From: Caenorhabditis remanei
Lineage: Eukaryota > Nematoda > Chromadorea > Rhabditida > Rhabditidae
Length of the DNA: 64,000 nt
Assembly (NCBI RefSeq): GCF_010183535.1
Contig: NC_071328.1
Span: 15,500,001 to 15,564,000, forward strand
Direction: 5' to 3'
The notes under the pieces were generated by a model that worked only from the letters and a program-made list of their open reading frames with translations, did not search any database and was not told the DNA's origin. Positions 1-12,200 of the stretch are shown one piece after another. Positions within the stretch are counted from its first letter, which is position 1. The number at the start of each line of letters is the position of its first letter. The translations under genes and the position numbers were made by a program.

Positions 1-204
1 TTTTTATTTTTTGTAAGTTTTATGGTAAAAATAAGAATTTCTAAATTAGAAATTGTTGGAAATCACAAAAATTGGGTCCAGAAACCTCAAAAATCGAGTT
101 TTTAGCTATAAAATGATGTTTTTAGACTAAAAATCTGGAAAAAAATTTTGAAAAAAAACACATTTTTAAATAATTTTTTTTCTCACAATATTTTAGCAAC
201 TTAC

Positions 205-3200
205 CTCTTTTTAGCCCTCCTATTAACCTCTCGAATACCTAAACAGTCTTGAATCGCAAAGAAATCCACAATTGTGGCGGTTTCGTCGAAAAACGAGGCG
301 GGGTCCTCCAGGTTTGTGGAGTCGTTGAGGATGCAGTTCAGCGTGGTTTCCTGGAAGTTAGGGAGTGTCTAGGGGTGTTGAATTTAGGTTGACCGAGTAG
401 ATCAAAACAAGGGCTTCATTTTTGTAGTTGACAGTTTTTTGATAGCTCCGCCCACTTTTGAGATATGCGCCTTTAAAGTTGGAAATTCAAAAAAGTTGAA
501 GAAAAACTACCTAAAATAGTCATTTTAAACGCCAATATGTGATTTTCACATCAAAATTACCGGAAAATTATATTTTTGACGTTAAAACTCTTCTTAAACC
601 CCATTTTTGGCAATTTTCAAAAAAGTGGACAGATGGCTCACTGCGATTTTCGACTGAACATGTCCACCCTGGAGTACCAGGGTTCGAGTCCACCCGGTGG
701 CAAATCGTTTTTGTTTTTTTGAAAACGAGTTCTTGAGATTTTAATAATAAAATTTATGCGAAAAACCAACAAAAAACACTTCTTGAGATGTGAGTCTTCG
801 AAGAAAGGGGAAATATTCAATTTTCCAATTTTTTGTTTTTCGGAAATTACAGTATCCAAGTTTCTTACTGTACCTTTGCATAAAACATGACACTAACACA
901 TCCAATAGTATGTTTCTCAATACACAAATCCACACATTCCGCTGCGGAGCTCACAGAGTGAGCATCCACGAGATGACCGATGAGCACTTTTTGGCGGTGA
1001 CGGATCGGCTGGCCGCCGGAGCATTTGTTGGCGGACGACTCTGAAAATGGGCGGAGCTTGTAGAGGAGGTTAAGGGCTTTCAGATGAGTATACTCATGAC
1101 TATGTTCGCTATCATCGCTATCACCCCAGCCGATTCTAGCGCCGCAGGCACCCCAGACGATTCTAGCGCCGCAGGCACGCCAGCCGATCATCGCTATCCC
1201 TCTATCCCCCACTTACGCTGAATACAAATCTTCTCATACGTCGTCACCGGATTCCTAGGCGTCGGCGTCATCCCCACATCTCCAGGCGGTGACGTCATCA
1301 GATAACAGAATCCACGTGTCTTATCGTACTCAATTGCAGTACAATCGGAAGCTCCGCCCCCCGGACGAGAATTCGTCAGACACGCGAAAACACAATCGTC
1401 TTCTGAGATCTCCACGTAGTTTTCTTGGGCGGACGCTTCCACGTCATCACTACGCACAAAAATGACATCCTGACCGTGCGGACACTTTGCTGGAAAAAAT
1501 AAGATTTTCTGACTGAAAATTTGCTGAAAAATGGATCTAGAAGAAAAATTGGGTGTAGGAACTTCAAAAATCGAGTTTTTAGATCTAAAATTGTGTTTTA
1601 GACTAAAAATCTGAAAAAAAAAACAATTTCAAAAAATTTTACATTTTTCAGATTTTTAGTCTAAAAACATCATTTTAGAACTAAAAAAATCGATTTTTGA
1701 GCTTTCTAGACCCAATTTTTGCGATTTTCAGCAAATTTTCAGTCAAAAATTCTTATTTTTACTTTGTTGGAACACCAAAGTGATAAAGCAAAAAAAGCAA
1801 AAAAATTTTAGGGGGCACCCGGAGTTGAACCAGGGACCTCTCGATCTGCAGTCGAATGCTCTGCCACTGAGCTATACCCCCACCGACAAGAAGGGAGACG
1901 CGGGGCGTATAAGAAACTTACGTTGTTGGGAGAAGAGAGGCGAGGCGGTGAGTGTAGAGACAGGAGGTGTCTTGATGTCCTTCTCGACGAGACGCAGGAA
2001 TGGAGGGGCGCTAAATTTTTTTTTGAGAAGGGTACTGTAGCATACTGTAACCAAAAAAACTCACCTATCATCTTGTTCCATATAATCATCAGCTATAATA
2101 CCAAAATCCTCCTTTGAAACGAACATTCTGACACATCTCAGCGTGGTTCTCGAGAGTTTTCTATGCAAACTGTGTCCCTGGCTTCTGATGACGTTACCCG
2201 TGAGATTCAGAAGGTCTTGGTACATTGCACACGTGGCGAGAGGGGTGGAGTACGTGGTGGCAGAGCAGAGAGCGGTTCTGGAACGGGTTTTTGGAGTTTG
2301 AAGGGATTTTGAGGTCTAGTACAGTAATCTACAGTAATCTACAGTAACCTCAACCCTACAGTAATCCTACAGTAATCCCACAGTAGCCTTAGATTACTGT
2401 ACTTTTGGTTTAAAGGCGCTTAGAATACTCAGAATTGAAAAGAAACGCTGAAAATGACCGGTGACTATAAAAATTGCTATATCTTCCCAATTTTGTGATA
2501 TAAAGTTTTGAAAATTGGCAGATATACTAATTAAGACATGGTTTACAAAAATATAAAACGAATTTTCAGAGGTTTTATGATAAAAATTTGAGATATAAGT
2601 CTTAGAATCCTCGAAACTAAAAAGAAACACAGAAAATCGACCGGTAACTACAAAAAGTGCCATATCTCCCCAATTTTTGAATATAAAGTTCTGAAAATTG
2701 GCACAGACACTAATTAAGACATTGTTTACAGAAATACGTAATCAATTTTGCAAGTTTATCAGTGAAACTTTGAGATTTGTGCTTCAAAACGACGAAAACC
2801 AAAAAAGAAACGCTTAAAATGACAAGCAACTACAAAAAGTGGCATATCTCCCCAATTTTTGAATATAAAGTTTTGAAAATTGGCACTGACACTAATTAAG
2901 ACATGCTCAACAAGAATATGCAAACATATAAGACGGTCGAAATTTCAAAATTTCTTGCTCACGAACTTATTTTCTTAAAAATTGAGAAATTTTGTACTAG
3001 TACATATTTATTTTTTAGTTTTAGACTTCGTTCAAAAATGTGTGAAAAATCATGATGTAGAACAAATTTGCTTCACTTTGATCTGTTCACGTCATTTTCT
3101 GTTCTTTTTTCAAAGTTTGTTCAAAAGTACAAGTACAGAATCGGTATCAATACCGATTCTGTGAAATTCCTCCAGATTCGGTATGCATACCGATTCTGTA

Positions 3201-6200
3201 CTCTGCATAAAAGGTCACGTGAAAAAAGGATTTATCCAAGTTTATTCAAAAGTACAGAATCGGTATCGATACCGATTCTGTACTTCTGTACCAAACAACA
3301 ATTCTGTATAAAAGGTCACGTGAAATATTGAAAATCCACGGTTTCGTATTGTCAAATTTTATTTATGATATTTTCGTTTACGTGGATTCAAATCTGATGT
3401 TCATCGAGTGGATAAACTGACAAAAATGACAATTTTCGATGGATAATCACCTAGATTTTGTTATTCGATTTTGAACAACTTCACATTTTCTTACTATAAA
3501 AGGAAACACTTTAAAACCTTTTTTGCAATGTTCATTAACACAAATTTTTTTGTGTTGTTGAATAAGAAAATGTGAAGTTGTTCAAAATCGAATAACAAAA
3601 TCTAGGTGATTATCCATCGAAAATTGTCATTTTTGTCAGTTTATCCACTCGATGAACATCAGATTTGAATCCACGTAAACGAAAATATCATAAATAAAAT
3701 TTGACAATACGAAACCGTGGATTTTCAATATTTCACGTGACCTTTTATACAGAATTGTTGTTTGGTACAGAAGTACAGAATCGGTATCGATACCGATTCT
3801 GTACTTTTGAATAAACTTGGATAAATCCTTTTTTCACGTGACCTTTTATGCAGAGTACAGAATCGGTATGCATACCGAATCTGGAGGAATTTCACAGAAT
3901 CGGTATTGATACCGATTCTGTACTTGTACTTTTGAACAAACTTTGAAAAAAGAACAGAAAATGACGTGAACAGATCAAAGTTGAAAAACTCTGTGCTTCA
4001 CGTGCAACTTTTTCTAGCAATTTCCAGTTTATTGCATAATTGTTCAAATTCACGGAAATATTGTACTTTCAGTACAGATTATTTATAGAAATCTATTTTT
4101 TAATTCGCTAGCAAAAAATTTTGAAATTTCAACCGTATTATATAATAAGGTACAGTGTTAAAATTTTGAGATGTAACCCTTAGAAGATACAAAATTGGAA
4201 AAAAAGGTTGAAATTGACCTGCGACCACTAAAATTGCTATATCTCCACAACTTTTTAGTATAAAGTTTTGAAAATTAACACAAATACTAATTAAAACATG
4301 CTTAACACAATTATGCAAACAATTTTGCAAGTTTATCATTGGTATTTTGAGATTCCATCCTCCAAAAATCCAAAATGACCATACCTGGCACACTTTGTCA
4401 AACACTCCAATTTCGTCAAATTATCATCGGTTTCAAACGGCGAAATCCGAGTGATTGCCGTGTTTTTCTTGGTGTTAAAACATACGGACTCGACGTCTTC
4501 CTTAAAAAAATTTCAAACATTTGGAAAAAATCCAGGATCGACATACCGTAGTCTTCTGCATTTTCTGATCTACAAACATATTTTTCCCGGATTTCACGTT
4601 TGTTGTGACTCCAGCTATCACTTTTCGGAGACGTTTCGACGATGGGTTGACGTCTGAAATTGTTTCTTAGGCTCCAGAATCCATTTTCACGACGTCAGAA
4701 CGCTTTAAAATCAAATTTCCAAAATTTTGATACCCATATTGCCCCTATTTCAACTTTTTTGAGGATTCTGAATTCTGACGTCTTCTGAATTCGAAATTCT
4801 CCGAATTTATCCGATTCCTATCAATATGGGTATCAAATCAACGGAAATTTTGAGAAAAATCGTTCTAACGTCATAAAATTTTACGGGAACCCTATAAAAA
4901 AAAGTTACATGAAAATTTGGTGAATTCGGGGATCCAGAACCACTTTTATAAGATTTCACGACGTCAGAACGCTTTAAAATCAAATTTCCAAACTTTTGAT
5001 ACCCATATTGCCCCTATTTAAATTTTCCGAAAATTCTGAATTCCGACGTCTTCTGAATTCGAATCTCTCCAGATTCCTCCGATTTCTACCAATATGGGTA
5101 TCAAATCAACGGAAATTTGGAGAAAAATCATTCTAACGTTGTGAAATTTTACGGGAACCCTCCAAAAAAAAGTTACATGAAAATTTGGTGAATTCGGGGA
5201 TCCAGAACCACTTTTAGAAGATTTCACGACGTCAGAACGCTTTAAAATCAAATTTCCAAACTTTTGATACCCATATTGCCCCTATTTAAATTTTCCGAAA
5301 ATTCTGAATTCCGACGTCTTCTGAATTCGAATCTCTCCAGATTCCTCCGATTTCTACCAATATGGGTATCAAATCAACGGAAATTTTGAGAAAAATCATT
5401 CTAACGTTGTGAAATTTTACGGGAACCCTCCAAAAAAAAGTTACATGAAAATTTGGTGAATTCGGGGATCCAGAACCACTTTTAGAAGATTTCACGACGT
5501 CAGAACGCTTTTAAATCAAATTTCCAAAGTTTTGATACCTATATTGCCCCTATTTAAACTTTTTTGAGGATTCTGAATTCTGACGTCTTCTAAATTCAAA
5601 ATTGTCCGAATTCCTCCGATTCCTATCAATATGGGTATCCAATCAACGGAAATTTTGAGAAAAATCGTTCTAACGTTGTGAAATTTTACGGGAACCCTCC
5701 AAAAAAAAGTTGCGTGTAAATTTGGTGAATTCTGGGTTCCAGAACAACTTTTAGAAGATTTCACGACGCCAGAACGCTTTAAAATCAAATTTCCGAAATT
5801 TCGATACCCATATTGCCCTAATAAAATTTTTTGGAGGATTCTGAATTCTGACGTTTTCTGAATTCTAAATTCTCCGAATTCGTCCAATTCCTATCAATAT
5901 AGGTATCAAATCAACGGAAATTTTGAGAAAAATCGTTCTAACGTCGTGAAATTTTACGGGAACCCTCTAAAAAAAGTTACGTGAGAATTCATCATCGGAC
6001 AGCACTATTCTGGAAGCCACTGCTCGTCTTTTATCAGATTTTCTTCTTGGCTCATCAATTTTATCATCAAAAATTGCTCCCGGGAATCTCATGAGGTCGT
6101 GGCCATGCAAGTTTTTGTTGTAGAGGTTTACGGTGGTCTGGAATTCAAAAAAGCTACAGTACCCCGACTACAGTAACCCGATACCTTCCTCCCTTTGTAT

Positions 6201-9200
6201 ATCGTCTGTCTAGCCTCGTATCTCTTCCCATTTTTGTCTGTTTCCATGGAAATCACTTCTTCTTCAGGGACCTCATCACCAAGACGTCGTCTCTCCTGAT
6301 CTCTCACCATCATTCGCTGAAAATTGATAGGAATAGTGATTTAAGAAGAGGGGCCGATAGGGATAGCGATAGGGATAGCGATAGGGATAGCGATACAGTA
6401 CCTCCAACCCCTTCAATGGATCCTGGTCGTCCAGCACTTGAGTCTTCGCTGCATGCATCTTTGCCATCTTCCTCATCTCCCTCTCCACGGCAAACGGATC
6501 CTAGAACAAAAATACAGTAATCCTGTGAATTTCGGGCTCAGAACCCATTTCAGACAATTTCACGACGTCAGAACGCTTGGAAATCAAATTTCCAAAGTTT
6601 TGATACCCATATTGCCCCTATTCAAAGTTTTCCGAAAATTCTGAACTCTGACGTCTTCTGAATACCAAATTCTCAAATTCTCCCGATTCCTATCATAATG
6701 GGTATCAAATTAACAGAAATTTTACGAAAAATCGTTCTAACGTCGTGAAATTTCACGGGGACCCTCTTAAAAAAAGTTACGTGAGAATTCATCTCTACCG
6801 TACCACTTCCTCCACACCATTCTCCTGAATTGTGTCTTCTATTAGTTCTGGAACGTCGTTGTTTTCGAAATGTTCACCATCGATACGGTTGTCCACGTAA
6901 TATTTGGTGGCGGACACACTATAGCGGCCTGAAATTTTTGAGGAGACGTGACGGCTTCAGAAAAAGTGCGGTAATTTGAAGTTGCATATATTTGAATAGA
7001 GCAAGACTTGAGCTCTATTTTTGTAGTTGACAACTTTTTTTTAACTCCGCCTATTTTTGAGATATGCGCCTTTAAAGATAGCTAGTCCGTAGACAAGAGG
7101 GGGAGAGACGCAGAGAAGCGAGAAACTTTAAAGGCGCATATCTCAAAAGTGGCGGAGCTACTGAGAAACTATAAACTACAAAAATGTAGCCCTGGTTTTG
7201 ACCTCCACAGTAATATATTTTATCTTAAAATCGAATAAAAATGGAGTCCAGAACGTGATCTCAAAAATTGACAATAATTTCAAAATCTGGTCGAATTTGA
7301 AATTGATTTTTTGTCAAAAAAAACCGCCTAAAATCTGGCAAAAACGCTGAAAATAACAAAAAATACAACTAAAACCGTCTAAAATCAGTAAAAACCAATT
7401 TTCTAGCTTATTTCAAAAAAGTGACCAAATGGCTCAGTGGGATTTTCGACTGAACATGTCCACCCTGAAGTACCAGGGTTCGAGTCCACCCGGTGGCAAA
7501 TCTTTTTTGTTTTTTTGAAAATGAGTTCTTCAGCTTTTCATAATAAAATTTAAACAACAAAACTTCAAAAATTGATGTATCTGGCTTCTCTGCGCTCTCT
7601 CACAGTTTTATACTCTCGTTCCACTTTTTTAAAGGCGCATATCTCAAAAATGGGCGGAGCTATCAGAAAACTTTGAACTATAAAAATGTAGCCCTGGTTT
7701 TGATCTACAAGTTGATATAAATATTTTTGAGTTTTGACAACCGTGGGGCCCTGTCAAACTTTGTCAAGTAGAACTCACCATTAAACTGCGTCACCTCATT
7801 CTCATCCTTCCGTTTCCCAAGCGGATGGCTTTCGATGAATTCATCCGGTGGCAACTCTTTCAACTTCACCAGACTACTCCCCTGAAATGAAGACGTCGGC
7901 ATTCTGATGACGTCATCAGAATCAGAAGACGTGGAGGACGTGGAGGACGTGGAGATATCCTCCACATCGGCGTCCTCCGTCATCTCCTCGGGCTCCATGA
8001 AGAATCGCTCCTCGTCTTCAGAAGTCGTCCGGGATAGAGTGATAGGTGTGGATTCAAAAGATTCAGGGGACTCAAAAAATTCAGAAGACGTCACGTCTTC
8101 TGGAGTGGGCGTGGCTCCCAGAAGTTGCGCCGTGGAAGACATAGAGACAAATTCAGATGTAGACGCACGAGGGAACGACTTGAAGTAGGGAGATGTTTTG
8201 GCGAAGTCGCTCGGGGTTACTGTAGCGCTTCTGGAGAATTCAGAAGACGTGGTGGAGCTAGAACTCGACATCCCGATTGGAGTGTCAAAAAGTGAGTCGC
8301 TTGCGGCGAATGGTGATGTGGAAGTGGTCGATGACGTCACGTCTTCTTTCTCGATGGCATTCTGAAGATCCACGTCATCTGGAGAGCTGGAAATCTGGGA
8401 AATCTCTCTGTAATCCAAATCTCCAATTTCTGGGTCCGCTGACTCGAATAACGATTGATTCATCTGGCGGTACCGCTCGTCAAAGTTGTCGGAGACCGTT
8501 TCTCGGGCGGAGGAGCGTTTGGTGCTCTGAAACAAAAATTGGTATTTATATGTATAACGGCCTTGTAGATCATAAAAAATGCTTCATTTTTGCTGTTGAC
8601 AACTTTTCCCTAGCTCCGCCCACTTTTGCGATACGCGCCTTTAAAGTTGGGAGTTGCGTTATTTTTAACGGGAAAATGTGATTTTTACTGATTTTTACAC
8701 CAAAATAACCTAAAAATTCTGTTTTTGTCATTAAAAACTACTCAAAACCTAATTTTTCATGTAGGAAACCATGTTTTTAGCAAAAATTTGGCCAGGCAGG
8801 TCAAGGTGCCTCACTATGAGAATGGGTACCAGGGTTCGATCCCGCTTGGGGTAAAATTTTTTTAAATGTTGATTTTTTCAGTTTTTGATTTATTTTATCT
8901 TGTAAATCACAACTAGAGCTGCATTTTTGTAGTTGACAACTTTTTGATAGCTCCGCCTACTTTTGTGATATACGCTTTTAAAGCTGGACGAGACCAGGCG
9001 ATGGCTATCTTTAAAGGCACATATCTCAAAAGTGGGCGAAGCTAACAGGAAATTGTTAACTAAAAAAATGTAGTTCTGGCTTTGATCTATAAGAAAAAAT
9101 AAATAAAAAAGAGAAAAAATCAAAAATTGTCCCCAAGCGGGATCGAACCCTGGTACCCATTCTTACTGTGGAGACCAACACCCTCTAGACCAAATTCTTG

Positions 9201-12200
9201 CTAAAAATGTGGTTTCCAAAATGGAAAATTAGGTTTTGAATTGTTTTTAACGTCAGAAATTAAATTTTCCGGTTGTTTTAATGTAAAAATCACATTTTGA
9301 CGTTGAAAATGACTAATTTAGGCATTTTTCTTCAATTTTTTCCAATTTTTTACTTTAAAGGCGCGTATCTCAAAAGTGGGAGGAGCTAACAAGAAATCGT
9401 TAACTAAGGAAATGTAGTTCTGGTTTTGATCTACAACACTGTTGCCCATTGAGATCACCTAGCTACGTCATACCGTGAATGAGAACCGCGACGCGAGTGA
9501 CCTCTGCAACGCGGTCGGCCTCATTGCGTCGTGTATGTACACCCCCCCCCCCCCTCTTTCTATCGATTTGGACAAAATTCCTAATTTTTAATATATTACA
9601 ATGGCCACGTCATCACAACCTTTACCTCTGCTTAAACTGCCCTGGTTAGCCATGGTGGCAGTTTTCGATATGATGGATATGATTGAAATGTAAGTGTATT
9701 TTTGTATCACAGTTTGAAAAAAACAGTTTTGAAAAAAAACCGGTTTAAAAACCAGTTGAAAACCCGTTTATTCTTCGATTTTACCACCGAATTTTACGGA
9801 TTTACATCGGTTTTTTTTTGAAAGTTTAAACTCTACGGCGGTTTTTCACGTTTCAATAATTTCACATGTTTTTTTTACTTTTAAAAAAATTTGAGCAAAG
9901 ACGAGAAATTATCAATTTTAACGTAATGTATAAATTAAGAACAGTGCAAAATATGATAGAAACGGGACAATCGATAAAAACCGCGAAAAAACCGATAGAA
10001 CCGGTAAAAACCAGTAAACACCTATAAAAACCGATAAGAACCAGCAAAAACTGATAAAAATCGGTAAAAACCTGGAGTGCCTGCGACGCTAGAATCGTCT
10101 GGGGTGCCTGTGGCGCTAGAATCGTCTGGGGTGCCTGCGGCGCTAGAATCGTCTGGGGTGCCTGTGGCGCTAGAATCGTCTGGGGTGCCTGTGGCGCTAG
10201 AATCGTCTGGGGTGCCTGTGGCGCTAGAATCGTCTGGGGTGCCTGTGGCGCTAGAATCGTCTGGGGTGCCTGCGGCGCTAGAATCGTCTGGGGTGCCTGT
10301 GGCGCTAGAATCGTCTGGGGTGCCTGTGGCGCTAGAATCGTCTGGGGTGCCTGTGGCGCTAGAATCGTCTGGGGTGCCTGTGGCGCTAGAATCGTCTGGG
10401 GTGCCTGTGGCGCTAGAATCGTCTGGGGTGCCTGTGGCGCTAGAATCGTCTGGGGTGCCTGCGGCGCTAGAATCGTCTGGGGTGCCTGTGGCGCTAGAAT
10501 CGTCTGGGGTGCCTGTGGCGCTAGAATCGTCTGGGGTGCCTGTGGCGCTAGAATCGTCTGGGGTGCCTGTGGCGCTAGAATCGTCTGGGGTGCCTGTGGC
10601 GCTAGAATCGGCTGGGGTGCCTGCGGTGCTAGAACAGGCTGGGGCGCCTTCGGCGCTAGTATAGACTGCAAGAAGCCTTTTTTTTTACAAATTTTCGATT
10701 CCAATGTTTTGGAACATTGGTAAAAATCAAAGCGATTTTTCCCCGGAGAAAAACCTATTTGTTCTTGTAAAAAAATGCTCATCAATGACCGACTTTAATT
10801 GCTTTTTAAGTATCGGTGGAACACCCTGATCACAGTTAACTACTCATTTTCTTTTCAGATTCAAAATATCGAAAACATCTGAAAGAGCTAAGAAATTCCT
10901 CAAAATGTACCTGTCTCGTCGTAATTTTATTTTAACTGCCACATTCGCAGAGACGTTTATCTTGGAGGTGCGTGATCGGGAAGACACGAACTACGGAACT
11001 TTTATGGAACTTTCCAACAATTTTGAGACTATCAAAAATGACATAACTGATATTGTTGCTCTTTTAGAGATTTGCAAAGTCTCACTCATCTTTGAAAGAG
11101 CCCAGTTGGCAAGTGCAGTGGTTGAACTCATAACAAGTTTCGATTTGGCCATTGACTCGTTAATTTTAAATCTAGAAATAAAAGCGAAATGGGTGACACG
11201 ATATTATTTGACAAACTTATTTATTAATTGCAAGGAGTTATATATGGAAAACTGCGAGTTGACATATTCTGATTACTTTATGTTTTTCAAACAATGGATT
11301 CGAGAGTCTCGAGTGGAAGTTGCAAAGATGCAGATGAAAGAACACCGAAAATTTTTGTCAATGTTTAAGCAGTTGGAAGCAACACCGGTGAACAAGATCA
11401 CGCATTATAATAAGTGAGTTTCATTTTTTTGATAGTACTGTACTTACAGTACCGTTCAAAAGGTTGGAATTGTCCAACTTTGAGACGGCGTTACGGTATG
11501 TCATAAACAGTAAATTATTTATAAAACATACAGAAAAAAGATAGAAATTTATTTTTGTAGTTTACAACTTTTTTGTACGGACACTCCCTAGCAAGTTACG
11601 TTTCGACAAAGTAATTTCTCCCTCAAAATTTTTATGTTGAAATTTTATGAATTTATATCTTTATATTGAATTTTTGTCACTGTCACTTGAATTTTGTCAG
11701 TGTAACTTACGGTTAGTCAGTGTAACTTTTAACTAAAAAAACTGTCTTAAAAAGGATTTTTATGGATTCCAGCTAGGTAAATTAGATGAATAGAACGCTG
11801 ATAACGTGAGGATTCAGAATCCGTTTTCAGATTTTCATTAGGACCAATTTGGGCGAGGCAATCAAAGGTTACACTGACAAAACTCAAGTTACACTGGCAG
11901 AAATCATGTGAGCTATGTCTTTAGGGCACTGTTCTGCATGGTTGAATAGCGGATGACGTGGCGATTCAGAATCTGTTTTTGAATTTTGTCTAGGTTCGAT
12001 TTGAACAGAGTTACAGATCTTTAAGCTCTTAAATCGACCAATTTCTGTGTAAAATAGTGCAATTTTTGAGCTGTTGTCTTAAAGTGATCATAACTCTTCA
12101 GTGAGTGTCCGTACAAAAAAGTTGACAACTACAAAAATTAAGGTCTAGACTTGTTCTGCACGATTTGTAAATAATGTACTTAGTGGGACAATCGGTGATA

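Noticed and set aside
5018..5887. Minus-strand ORFs of 69-123 codons with shared sequence
   Set aside because: They repeat with the 268-bp tandem array inside an intron and contain no independent coding signature.
7907..8188. Plus-strand ORF of 93 codons (Ser/Glu/Asp-rich)
   Set aside because: It is the antisense of the Ser/Thr/acidic exon of the PAN gene, whose minus-strand frame is longer and phase-consistent with twelve other exons.
10077..10665. Regularly repeated 27-bp array considered as CRISPR-like
   Set aside because: There are no unique spacers; units are contiguous, and the host is a eukaryote.
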